Shown here: one piece after another, positions 1 through 7,339 of the stretch
How the letters are laid out: each line of letters starts with the position of its first letter
How positions within the stretch are numbered: position 1 is the stretch's first letter
NCBI GenBank assembly: GCA_947036575.1
Contig: CAMQSH010000007.1
Coordinates: 1-26,461 of the forward strand
Reading direction: 5' to 3'
DNA: 26,461 bases
DNA from: an uncultured Brevinema sp.
Lineage (GTDB): Bacteria > Spirochaetota > Brevinematia > Brevinematales > Brevinemataceae
The notes under the pieces: model-generated
The model's input: only the letters and a program-made list of their open reading frames with translations
The model's database searches: none
Told to the model about the DNA's origin: nothing
Position numbers and translations under genes: made by a program

Positions 1-1
1 T

Positions 2-418
2 TATTCATATAATGGTGTTACCGATAAAGAAAATATCATTATTCAAAATGGTACTATTTTATTATTAGAAAATGTTGAAATTGCTTGGGTAGCAGATTCT
101 GCAGCTGAAAATTTATTCAAAGCAAATATCATTAAACATCAACCTTTTATTACTGTTAAAGCAACTGTTAACATAGGAGGAGAACAATTAAATTTACAAT
201 CAGGAAAAACTATTAGAATAACAGAAGAATCATATGATATCTCTCTTAAGACTGCAGATGGAACAATAGTTTGGGAGTTTGTTACTGCCTATTCAGCGAG
301 AAAAGCAGTATATAGCTATAATGGTAATTTTGTTATAGTAATAGTATATGAAAATAGTGGTACTATCAGATTAGGTCAAAGAACTGGTAATAATATTCAA
401 CTTGCTGGTAACAAGTAG
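2..418 (+). CDS. 3' end of an unrecognised protein gene (partial)
   Basis: An open frame runs from the left edge of the window to a TAG at 416-418 and encodes the last 138 residues of a protein whose start lies outside. The residues alternate polar and hydrophobic positions with many Asn, Gly, Thr and Ile residues (for example GGEQLNLQSGKTIRI and YSYNGNFVIVIVYENSGTIR), which suggests a beta-rich, probably secreted or surface-exposed protein. I do not recognise a family and see no cysteine, catalytic motif or membrane segment in this part. A small hairpin (440-460) and a terminator (496-524) follow. That it is coding is fairly sure from frame length and codon use; its function is unknown. Confidence 0.75.
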   Translation, partial: YSYNGVTDKENIIIQNGTILLLENVEIAWVADSAAENLFKANIIKHQPFITVKATVNIGGEQLNLQSGKTIRITEESYDISLKTADGTIVWEFVTAYSARKAVYSYNGNFVIVIVYENSGTIRLGQRTGNNIQLAGNK

Positions 419-439
419 TAAGTTGAATAAGTTTAATAT

Positions 440-460
440 CTTGTACTACAATAGTACAAG
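440..460. repeat. Small hairpin after the partial gene
   Basis: CTTGTACT (440-447) and AGTACAAG (453-460) form a perfect 8-bp stem with a 5-nt loop. There is no T-run after it, so it is more likely a 3' UTR hairpin protecting the message than a terminator. Confidence 0.45.
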
Positions 461-495
461 TGTGTAGAAAATACAAATAGATAACAAAAATAAAT

Positions 496-524
496 AAACC
501 TCACCTATTAATAAGGTGGGGTTT
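496..524. terminator. Bidirectional terminator between convergent genes
   Basis: An 11-bp stem, AAACCTCACCT (496-506) against AGGTGGGGTTT (514-524), encloses a 7-nt AT loop, with one G-T wobble. T-rich sequence follows on the plus strand (525-529) and on the minus strand. It sits between the rightward partial gene and the leftward regulator gene, so it can serve both. Confidence 0.75.
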
Positions 525-553
525 ATTTTGTGATTTTAAAAACAGTAAAGATC

Positions 554-1180
554 TTATTTTTTTCGAAGATTTGCATAAATAGTATGTGGTGATATTTTTA
601 GATGTTCGGCTAATATTTCTACACTACCACGCAGTCTAAAAAATCCTTTTTCGTCTAAGGTGAAAATAATAGATTTGTTTTTATCTTGATAAGGAATAGA
701 GGAATCTTGAAGGATATCTCTTTCTACTTTTTGTAAAATATCTGTCATCATATCTTCTACAGAAGTACTAAAAAATTCTTGGTTAGTATTAGTATTGGAA
801 GGATTCTGAAAAATAGTAAGTAGCTCAGTAACTTTCATATTCAAATTAATATTAACACATAATAATCCTATTAATTTTTTTTGATTATAGATGGGAGTTG
901 TGATACATTTGAGAGGAATATTGTTTGCTCCAATACTCGTATATGGTGAAATAGGCTCATCATTGTTACTTTTGTGTACTAATTCTAAGGCAGTATTAGT
1001 GATAGGAGCTCCGACGCTTCTTCCTGAAATATGCCCATTTTCGATGGCAATAACACACTCTTCTATATTCTCTAAAGAATGAAGTACAAATTCATAATTT
1101 GAGCCAAATAATTTTGCTAAATCTAGAATTGTTCTTTTGTATGAATTTAATATATCTTTATCTTCTGAAGAAAAATCCAT
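554..1180 (-). CDS. YheO/DauR-family transcriptional regulator (PAS-like sensor plus HTH)
   Basis: This 208-residue protein has the two-part layout of the YheO family. The N-terminal PAS-like sensor (about residues 10-120) carries the family signature GRSVGAPITNTAL at 53-65. The C-terminal HTH (about 180-207) contains SVEILAEHLKISPHTIYANL. The characterised homologue DauR represses D-arginine catabolism, so ligands in this family can be amino acids. Here the gene is divergent from a MalY-type lyase operon and shares the 191-bp gap with a 47-bp inverted repeat that recurs in front of the D-cysteine desulfhydrase operon; I infer that it controls both. Start ATG at 1180 has AAGGAG upstream. The family is confident; the effector and targets are inference. 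Confidence 0.85.
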   Translation of the reverse strand: MDFSSEDKDILNSYKRTILDLAKLFGSNYEFVLHSLENIEECVIAIENGHISGRSVGAPITNTALELVHKSNNDEPISPYTSIGANNIPLKCITTPIYNQKKLIGLLCVNINLNMKVTELLTIFQNPSNTNTNQEFFSTSVEDMMTDILQKVERDILQDSSIPYQDKNKSIIFTLDEKGFFRLRGSVEILAEHLKISPHTIYANLRKK

Positions 1181-1209
1181 AAAGTACTCCTTATTCTCAA
1201 ATATAGATT

Positions 1210-1238
1210 ATTATATCTGTTTTTCTCTAATTAATCAA
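1210..1238 (-). promoter_or_regulatory. Promoter of the YheO-like regulator
   Basis: Read on the minus strand, TTGATT (1238-1233), a 17-nt spacer and a consensus TATAAT (1215-1210) lie 30 nt upstream of the ATG at 1180. It is separate from the operator-promoter of the rightward operon (1280-1334). Confidence 0.6.
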
Positions 1239-1279
1239 TAATTATTTTTACAAACCTAATATTTCCCTAGATTTATGTG

Positions 1280-1334
1280 TTATTATTTTATACAATCAAA
1301 AAACACTTGATTGTATAAAATAATAATATATAAT
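1280..1334 (+). promoter_or_regulatory. Inverted-repeat operator overlapping the malY-operon promoter
   Basis: Perfect 20-bp arms (1280-1299 and 1307-1326) flank a 7-bp spacer AAAACAC; the inner half-sites are AATCAA and TTGATT. The TTGATT at 1307-1312 also serves as a -35, with a 16-nt spacer and a perfect TATAAT at 1329-1334, so a protein bound here would block RNA polymerase. The stem is almost pure AT, which argues against a terminator. A diverged copy in the same arrangement lies at 5371-5425. The adjacent YheO-like regulator is the obvious candidate binder (inference). Confidence 0.75.
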
Positions 1335-1371
1335 ATATTTGTATAAAATAAAATTTATATAGGAGTTTTTC

Positions 1372-2553
1372 ATGAAATATGATTTTGATAAAGTTATAGA
1401 TAGGTCTAAGATACCTTGTGTAAAATGGCATCCAGAATATCTATCTAAAAGATTTAATGGACATAAAGATGTTTTTCCTATGTGGGTAGCAGATATGGAT
1501 TTACCTTCTTCAGAAGGAGTTCTTGCACGTATTCAAAAGGTTGTAGATGATGGGATCTTTGGATATGCATGTCTTGATGATAGTTTTTTTTCTGCTGTTA
1601 AAAGATGGAATTTAAAAATACATCAGTGGGATATTAAAACAGAATGGATTGTTTTTACAGCAGGTGTTGTAGCGACATTAAATTTTATTATTCATGAGTT
1701 TACAAAAGAGGAAGAATCTATTTTAATTCAATCTCCTGTATATTATCCTTTTAAAAATAGTATTATTAATAATAATAGAAATTTAGTACTCAATCCACTT
1801 ATTGATACAGGAAGTAGTTATCAGATTGACTTTGTAGATATGGAACAAAAGATAGTAGATCATAATGTGAAATTATTTATTATGTGTAGTCCACATAATC
1901 CAGTAGGAAGAATATGGACAAAAGAAGAATTGACAAAAATGGGAGAGATTTGTCTCAAGCATTCTGTTTTAGTGGTTGCAGATGAAATTCATAATGATCT
2001 TATTTTATTTAATAATAAACATACAGTATTTGCTAATATATCTGAAGAATTTGCGATGAATTCAATTACCTGTACAGCACCTAGTAAAACTTTTAATTTA
2101 GCAGGATTACATTGCTCCCTGATTATTATTTCTAATCCTGATATAAGAGAAAAATATCAATCTAGACTTACCAAGTTAGGGGTAGGGGGAATAAATATTA
2201 TAGGAATGGAAGCAACAAAAGGTGCTTATTTAGAAAGTGATGAGTGGTATCAAGAGATGTTGACATACTTAGAGGGAAATTATAAATATCTTTGTGAATT
2301 TGTTTCTGAACATATTCCACAATTCAAAGTGTATCCTTTAGAGGGAACTTATTTAACGTGGATAGATATGAGATCTATGAATTGGACAGAAAAAGAAGTA
2401 GAAGAGTTTTTTGAAGTCAAAGCTAAGTTAGGTGTTGACTATGGATCTTGGTTTGGTGATGACAGTGTAGGCTTTTTTCGTTTGAATATAGCGTGTCCTA
2501 GATCTCTTTTAACGGAGGGGTTAAATAGAATTAAAAATGCCTTAGAAAAATAG
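1372..2553 (+). CDS. MalY/PatB-type PLP-dependent C-S beta-lyase (cystathionine beta-lyase / cysteine desulfhydrase)
   Basis: This 393-residue fold-type I PLP enzyme of the aminotransferase class I/II, MalY/PatB subgroup, is close to the family's usual length. It begins with the subgroup signature of a conserved KWH (18-20) and FPMWVADMD (35-43). SPHNPVGRIW (173-182) and ADEIHNDL (203-210) line the cofactor site, and the Schiff-base lysine is K239 in APSKTFNLAGLH. Members split cystathionine, cystine or cysteine into pyruvate, ammonia and a thiol or sulfide. It is first in an operon with a permease, an exporter and RidA, which removes the 2-aminoacrylate such lyases release. Start ATG follows AGGAG. 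The exact substrate cannot be read from the sequence. Confidence 0.88.
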   Translation: MKYDFDKVIDRSKIPCVKWHPEYLSKRFNGHKDVFPMWVADMDLPSSEGVLARIQKVVDDGIFGYACLDDSFFSAVKRWNLKIHQWDIKTEWIVFTAGVVATLNFIIHEFTKEEESILIQSPVYYPFKNSIINNNRNLVLNPLIDTGSSYQIDFVDMEQKIVDHNVKLFIMCSPHNPVGRIWTKEELTKMGEICLKHSVLVVADEIHNDLILFNNKHTVFANISEEFAMNSITCTAPSKTFNLAGLHCSLIIISNPDIREKYQSRLTKLGVGGINIIGMEATKGAYLESDEWYQEMLTYLEGNYKYLCEFVSEHIPQFKVYPLEGTYLTWIDMRSMNWTEKEVEEFFEVKAKLGVDYGSWFGDDSVGFFRLNIACPRSLLTEGLNRIKNALEK

Positions 2554-2587
2554 GGTATTTAATAAAAAATGAATAGGGGAGATAAAT

Positions 2588-3916
2588 ATGTCTACAAAAG
2601 ATTTAAAAAGAGTTTTAGGTTTTGGAGACTTGATGGGGGTTGCTTCTGGTCAAATTATAGGTGCTGGAATAATGAGTTTAACAGGTATTGCAATAGCAGC
2701 TACAGGAAGATCTGCTAATATAGCATTTCTTATTTCTACAATATTTATTGTATTAGCACACATTCCTTTAGTACTGTATAATAGCACCCTTCGATTAAGA
2801 GGAGGCATGTATACGATTTTGTCTACTTTTGTTGGACAACGTTGGGCAGGATTTTGGATTATTACACAAATTGTTGGTAATATTTCAGTATCATTATATG
2901 CTATTTCTTTGGCTCAATATATAGCTGTTTTATTACCAGGTATTAGTGAGACAGTTATTGCTTTAGTTATGTTAACGGTGTTTTTTATTGTTAATTATTT
3001 AAGCGTGTCAGGAGCTGCTAAATTTCAGCAAGCTATGATGATTATTTTATTAGTAGCTTTAGCTGTTTTTGTTTTTTTTGGTATTCCCCATGTACAATGG
3101 AGTACTTATTTTCAAAATCCTGGATTTACTACTGATGGTATAATGGGATTATTACAAACATCGACTTTATTAGTCTTTGCTACAGGTGGAGCAGAACTAA
3201 TTACAGACCTTAGTGGAGAGGCCAAAAATCCTAAAAAAGATATTCCTATAGTAATGCTTGTTTCAACTTTAGGAATTGCAGTTATTTATGCTGTTATTTG
3301 TACAGTAGCAGCAGGTATCCTTCCTATAGAAGTTGTTGCGAATCAAACACTAGGTGTTGTAGCAAAAGAATTTTTACCACATCCATTATTTGTATTTTTT
3401 ATAACAGGTGGTGGTATTTTTGCTATAGCGACAACACTTAATGCAAAAATTGGTACTATGTCAAAACCACTTCTTCAAGCATGTGATGATGGCTGGTTTC
3501 CTAAAAAATTAGCAACACTCTCAAAGCACAAAACACCTACATATTTATTGTTGTTTTATTATCTTGTTGGAGCTATTCCTATTATTTTTAATGTTAGTAT
3601 GGGTGTTATTGCTAGTACAGCAGTGATTATTTCTATGGTTACACGTTTAATAATATCTATTAATCTTTATAAGATCCCTCAAAATTTTCCTGAAGAGTGG
3701 AAAGAGTCAGTGTTTTATGTGTCTGCTAAAAATTTAATAATATTAAGTGTTGTTGCATCATGTTCTTCTATTACTATGGTAGTATTACTAACTCTCAAAG
3801 CACCGTATTATCAAATCATAGGAACATTTATTACTATATTTGTGGCTACGATTTTTATGAATGTCCGCTATAAAAAAATAAAAGATACGATAGAGATATC
3901 TTATGAAACAAAATAA
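2588..3916 (+). CDS. APC-superfamily amino acid permease
   Basis: This 442-residue membrane protein has about 12 hydrophobic segments. Its first helix carries the APC signature GVASGQIIGAGIM (18-30), whose glycine-rich kink binds the substrate backbone in this superfamily. A second signature, FATGGAELITDLSGEAKNPKKDIP (about 197-220, shown split here as FATGGAELITDLSG and EAKNPKKDIP), is typical of APC helix 6 and the following loop. It should import an amino acid in symport or exchange. It lies 34 nt after the C-S lyase with its own GGGGAG site, so it probably imports that lyase's substrate such as cystine, cysteine or cystathionine (inference). Confidence 0.88.
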   Translation: MSTKDLKRVLGFGDLMGVASGQIIGAGIMSLTGIAIAATGRSANIAFLISTIFIVLAHIPLVLYNSTLRLRGGMYTILSTFVGQRWAGFWIITQIVGNISVSLYAISLAQYIAVLLPGISETVIALVMLTVFFIVNYLSVSGAAKFQQAMMIILLVALAVFVFFGIPHVQWSTYFQNPGFTTDGIMGLLQTSTLLVFATGGAELITDLSGEAKNPKKDIPIVMLVSTLGIAVIYAVICTVAAGILPIEVVANQTLGVVAKEFLPHPLFVFFITGGGIFAIATTLNAKIGTMSKPLLQACDDGWFPKKLATLSKHKTPTYLLLFYYLVGAIPIIFNVSMGVIASTAVIISMVTRLIISINLYKIPQNFPEEWKESVFYVSAKNLIILSVVASCSSITMVVLLTLKAPYYQIIGTFITIFVATIFMNVRYKKIKDTIEISYETK

Positions 3917-3928
3917 TGAGGAATTCTA

Positions 3929-4837
3929 ATGTTTAAATTTGTCTTGCTTATATTATCTTCATTCTTTTTTGCTACAGCATTACTTTCTAATCAAATTATT
4001 GCCCAAGAAATGCCTCCAGGGACTGCTACGTTTTTTAGGTTCTTTATAGCAAGTATTCCTATGATAATTTATAATTTAGTTAGATCAGTTAATTTAAAGA
4101 TAGAAAAAAAAGATTTATTTTATTTGATGTTTTTAAGTTTTATGGGATATACAATAAATGGGATATTATTTACAATAGCAATGAAATCTTCATCAGCAAT
4201 AAATGGATCAATTATTTCTACTTCTGTTCCTATTTTCACTTTATTATTGAGTGTTATTTTTTTGAATAAAAAGATAAGTTTTTTAAATGTATGTGCTATA
4301 ATACTATCATTATTTGGTGTATTATCAATGATTTTAGATTGGGATTTTTCTCAATTATTTATGTTAGGCTCTAAAGGCGATATATTATTTGTATTAGGAG
4401 TGCTAGCATCTTGTGTGTATATTGTAGGGGTACAATCTTTATTAAAAAAGTATGATACTTTTGTAATTGTTATGTATATGTTTATACTTAGTTTTTTAAC
4501 GGCGATTCCATTTGTGATACCTGAATTGATAGTTTATAATATAATGGATACTTCTACTGAAGTATGGGTGGCTGTACTCGTTTATGGAATTTTTGGGGCT
4601 GCTGTTGCACTTAGTCTTCAACAGATAAGTATTAGGCATTTTGGTTCTATAGTCGCAGCACTTGCTATTAATTTAGTTCCTATCTTTGTAGGTATTTGTT
4701 CATATTTTTTATTTGGGACTATTATCTCATTAAAAAATATTATTTCTATGATGATTGTAATTTTTGGGGTAGTTGGTAATATTGTTATTACTGATCAAGA
4801 TATAGGTAAAGTGAAAAATACTGTTAGTAATTTATAA
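3929..4837 (+). CDS. EamA/DMT-superfamily transporter
   Basis: This 302-residue protein consists almost entirely of about ten hydrophobic helices arranged as two EamA repeats (roughly 1-140 and 150-290). The N-terminal FFFATALLSNQIIAQEMPPGTATFFRF motif region (about 12-38) matches the first repeat of the drug/metabolite transporter family. Many members export amino acids or their metabolites, including cysteine pathway products. It begins 12 nt after the APC permease stop with GAGGA ahead of the ATG, and so belongs to the malY operon. Pairing an importer and an exporter around a lyase suggests exchange or overflow relief. The substrate is unknown. Confidence 0.85.
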   Translation: MFKFVLLILSSFFFATALLSNQIIAQEMPPGTATFFRFFIASIPMIIYNLVRSVNLKIEKKDLFYLMFLSFMGYTINGILFTIAMKSSSAINGSIISTSVPIFTLLLSVIFLNKKISFLNVCAIILSLFGVLSMILDWDFSQLFMLGSKGDILFVLGVLASCVYIVGVQSLLKKYDTFVIVMYMFILSFLTAIPFVIPELIVYNIMDTSTEVWVAVLVYGIFGAAVALSLQQISIRHFGSIVAALAINLVPIFVGICSYFLFGTIISLKNIISMMIVIFGVVGNIVITDQDIGKVKNTVSNL

Positions 4838-4850
4838 TAGCCTCAAACAG

Positions 4851-4879
4851 TTACTTTTTATCGAAAAATATGGTATAAT
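4851..4879 (+). promoter_or_regulatory. Candidate internal promoter for ridA
   Basis: A perfect TATAAT (4874-4879) is preceded at 17 nt by a poor -35, TTACTT (4851-4856). It lies 31 nt upstream of the ridA ATG and could give RidA an extra supply independent of the malY operon. Confidence 0.4.
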
Positions 4880-4909
4880 GTGTGTAATTAATGTAAATAG
4901 GAGAGTTTT

Positions 4910-5284
4910 ATGAAAAAACAAATTTCTACAACAAAAGCACCAAGTGCTATTGGACCTTATTCCCAAGCTATTGCAGCTAATGGGATGCTTTATGTCTCAG
5001 GACAAATCCCAGTAAACCCTGCTACAGGTGAAGTAAGTGCAGATATTTCTGAGCAAACAAAACAAAGTATGGAAAATATAAAAGCTATCTTAGAAGAAGC
5101 TGGAACAGACTTTTCTAAAGTAGTACGTTGTGGGATCTTTATTAAGAATATGGACGATTTTGCAAAAATCAACGAAGTGTATGGAACATATTTCATAGAA
5201 CCATATCCTGCAAGAGCTACTGTAGAAGTTTCTCGTTTACCAAAAGATGTTTTAGTAGAAATTGACGCTATTGTAATATTATAA
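4910..5284 (+). CDS. ridA: RidA family 2-iminobutanoate/2-iminopropanoate deaminase
   Basis: This 124-residue protein is a full-length RidA (YjgF/YER057c/UK114) subunit. Family hallmarks are visible: APSAIGPYSQA (10-20), the Arg at 102 in PARATVEVSRLP that holds the substrate carboxylate, and E118 near the end. RidA forms trimers and hydrolyses reactive enamine/imine intermediates such as 2-aminoacrylate, which PLP lyases and dehydratases release, to keto acids and ammonia. It sits between a MalY-type lyase operon and a D-cysteine desulfhydrase operon, both of which make 2-aminoacrylate, so its role here is to protect PLP enzymes during cysteine breakdown. It has AGGAG before the ATG and a terminator after the stop. 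Confidence 0.95.
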   Translation: MKKQISTTKAPSAIGPYSQAIAANGMLYVSGQIPVNPATGEVSADISEQTKQSMENIKAILEEAGTDFSKVVRCGIFIKNMDDFAKINEVYGTYFIEPYPARATVEVSRLPKDVLVEIDAIVIL

Positions 5285-5303
5285 TAATTATTAATTAAAA
5301 TTC

Positions 5304-5337
5304 AAAAAAGTACCTGACTTAAGTTAGGTGCTTTTTT
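5304..5337 (+). terminator. Terminator after ridA
   Basis: AAAAAAGTACCTGACTT pairs with AAGTTAGGTGCTTTTTT (one wobble and one mismatch) to make a long hairpin ending in six T residues, 20 nt after the ridA stop. It separates the two sulfur-amino-acid operons. Confidence 0.8.
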
Positions 5338-5370
5338 AATGTTAATTATTTAAAACACTTATCTTTAGCG

Positions 5371-5425
5371 ATATTTTTTGATTTAATCAAAAAAAACTAG
5401 ATTTAATAAAATAATAAAGTACAAT
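5371..5425 (+). promoter_or_regulatory. Second copy of the operator-promoter module, upstream of the D-cysteine desulfhydrase operon
   Basis: The left arm (5371-5390) matches the 1280-1299 arm at 15 of 20 positions and ends in the same AATCAA. The 7-bp spacer AAAAAAC differs from AAAACAC by one base. The right arm (5398-5417) matches 1307-1326 at 17 of 20 positions. A -10-like TACAAT at 5420-5425 lies exactly where TATAAT lies in the first copy, 16 nt after the TAGATT that takes the -35 place. The conservation over 55 bp in register indicates shared control of the two operons. The weaker -35/-10 suggests a weaker or activator-assisted promoter. Confidence 0.65.
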
Positions 5426-5514
5426 ATATATATATAATTAGTTTATTAATAATTATTGTAGAAATTGATAATATCGTATTATTATAAATAAAAATAATAT
5501 TTTAGGAGAAAAAT

Positions 5515-6534
5515 ATGAATTTAGCAAAAGTTGCAAGACGTCGTTATACAGAGGGTGTAACACCTTTAGAAAAATTAGACAATTTTACTAAAGTATTGAA
5601 CGGACCAACAATTTATATGAAAAGAGACGACTTGTTAGGAGGAACTTCTGGTGGAAATAAAACTAGAAAATTAGAATTTGTGATGGCAGATGCTATAAAA
5701 CAAGGTGCTGATACAATTATTACTGTAGGGGCACCTCAATCTAACCATTGTCGTTTAACTCTTGCTGCAGCAGTTAAAGAAAATATGGATTGTCATTTTA
5801 TTATTGAAGAACGGGTTCCTAACTCTTACAAAGAAGAAGCAAGTGGTAACAACTTTTTATTTAAATTACTTGGGGTGAAGTCTATTAAGGCTGTTGTCAA
5901 AGGAACAGACTTAATGGCTGAAATGGAAGCATTAGCTACTGAACTCAAAAAACAAGGTAAAAAACCTTATATTATTCCTGGTGGAGCTTCCAATAATATC
6001 GGAGCTTTAGGCTATGTATCTTGTGTAGAAGAAATTATGTCTCAATTATTTGATAAAAACCTTCAAATAGATTATATCGTTGTACCTAGTGGAAGTACAG
6101 GAACTCATGTTGGTATGTTAGCAGGTATGCTTGGAGTTAATGGAAATATTCCTATTATTGGTATTGGTGTCAATAGACTAAAAGATATACAAACAGAGGC
6201 GGTTTATACACTAACAAAAACGGTGATGAATGATCTAGGTATTAGAACGCCTTTACAACAATCAGATGTTATCGTATATGATGAATATATAGGAGATGGG
6301 TATTCTTTACCAACAGATGGAATGATAGAAGCTGTTCAAATGTTAGCTCGAACAGAAGGAATTTTATTAGACCCTGTATATACAGGTAAAGTAATGGCTG
6401 GAATGATAGGACTTATTAGAAGTAATTTCTTCAAAAAAACTGATAATGTTCTTTTTCTACATACAGGTGGGTCTCCAGCATTGTATGCTTATGAAAATAT
6501 TATTTTAGAAAAAGATTTTTACACAAAAAAATAA
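5515..6534 (+). CDS. dcyD: D-cysteine desulfhydrase (fold-type II PLP enzyme)
   Basis: This 339-residue protein has the length and motifs of the D-cysteine desulfhydrase/ACC deaminase family. YMKRDDLLGGTSGGNKTRKLE (about 34-54, here described in parts: MKRDDL, then GGNKTRKLE) contains the PLP lysine K49. APQSNH (73-78) binds the substrate, and SGSTGTHVGM, about residues 193-202, binds the PLP phosphate. DcyD converts D-cysteine to pyruvate, ammonia and sulfide; some family members act on D-serine or beta-chloro-D-alanine, and ACC deaminase is a close relative. Location with RidA, a C-S lyase and sulfur-type exporters favours D-cysteine. It is first in its operon, behind the shared operator, with AGGAG before the ATG. 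ACC deaminase cannot be excluded by eye. Confidence 0.85.
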   Translation: MNLAKVARRRYTEGVTPLEKLDNFTKVLNGPTIYMKRDDLLGGTSGGNKTRKLEFVMADAIKQGADTIITVGAPQSNHCRLTLAAAVKENMDCHFIIEERVPNSYKEEASGNNFLFKLLGVKSIKAVVKGTDLMAEMEALATELKKQGKKPYIIPGGASNNIGALGYVSCVEEIMSQLFDKNLQIDYIVVPSGSTGTHVGMLAGMLGVNGNIPIIGIGVNRLKDIQTEAVYTLTKTVMNDLGIRTPLQQSDVIVYDEYIGDGYSLPTDGMIEAVQMLARTEGILLDPVYTGKVMAGMIGLIRSNFFKKTDNVLFLHTGGSPALYAYENIILEKDFYTKK

Positions 6535-6566
6535 ATTAATATAATATATCAAAAGGAGTAAAAACG

Positions 6567-7292
6567 ATGTCAATTAATGATATACTATTTCCCGTTGCTA
6601 TTTTAGTAGCAAATATTATTCAAGGTATAACAGGGTTTGCAGGATCTCTGTTAGCTATGCCCCCAGCTATTCATTTACAAGGATTAGAGACTGCTAGAGT
6701 AGCGGTAAACTTTTATGGCTTAATTAGCTGTACTATTATTTTCTTAAAATCATATAAACAGATCGTATGGAAAGAAGCTGCTAAAATGGCAACAGGTATG
6801 CTTGTAGGTTTAGGAATAGGTGTTGTTATTTTAACAAAATTTAACGCTTCTATTTTACTAACTATTTATGCGATTTTTATTATCCTAGTGGCTTTAAAAG
6901 GCGTTTTTGTTAAAAAAGAATTTAATGTACCTTCACTTTTGATGTATGGAGTTTTATTAATTGCAGGTATTTTCCAAGGTATGTTTGTATCTGGTGGACC
7001 TCTTTTAGTAATCTATACAGCAAAAGTTCTTAAAGATAAAACTCTTGTTCGTGGTACTATGTCTATTGTTTGGATTGTCTTAAATGCAACATTAGCAATT
7101 ACCCAATTCACTCAAGGTCAATTTACTCCTCATGCTGTTCAAGTGACTTTATTAGGTATCCCAGGAATGTTCTTAGGAATATACATAGGAAATAAAATTC
7201 ATGATAAAATCAGCGCTGATAAATTTATGAAACTTGTTTATATTCTTGTTGTGTTATCAGGTCTTTCTTTATTATTAACATCTTTAAATTAA
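6567..7292 (+). CDS. TauE/SafE-family permease
   Basis: This 241-residue membrane protein has about eight hydrophobic helices and the two-repeat layout of TauE/SafE (formerly DUF81). The first repeat begins NIIQGITGFAGSLLAMPPAI (16-35), and the second has GIFQGMFVSGGPLLVIYTAK (about 133-152). These glycine-rich, proline-bearing first helices of each half are diagnostic. The family moves sulfite, sulfoacetate, taurine-related anions and other small organic anions, usually outward. It lies 32 nt after dcyD with a strong AAGGAG site. In this setting export of a sulfur anion such as sulfide, sulfite or thiosulfate is a reasonable inference but not shown. Confidence 0.85.
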   Translation: MSINDILFPVAILVANIIQGITGFAGSLLAMPPAIHLQGLETARVAVNFYGLISCTIIFLKSYKQIVWKEAAKMATGMLVGLGIGVVILTKFNASILLTIYAIFIILVALKGVFVKKEFNVPSLLMYGVLLIAGIFQGMFVSGGPLLVIYTAKVLKDKTLVRGTMSIVWIVLNATLAITQFTQGQFTPHAVQVTLLGIPGMFLGIYIGNKIHDKISADKFMKLVYILVVLSGLSLLLTSLN

Positions 7293-7339
7293 TATATTTG
7301 ATATATAATTAATATTTTATTTTAATATGGGAGCATATT

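Noticed and set aside
1280..1326. Inverted repeat as a transcription terminator
   Set aside because: The stem is nearly all AT, it lies upstream of and overlaps a promoter, and it is repeated before another operon; an operator explains it better.
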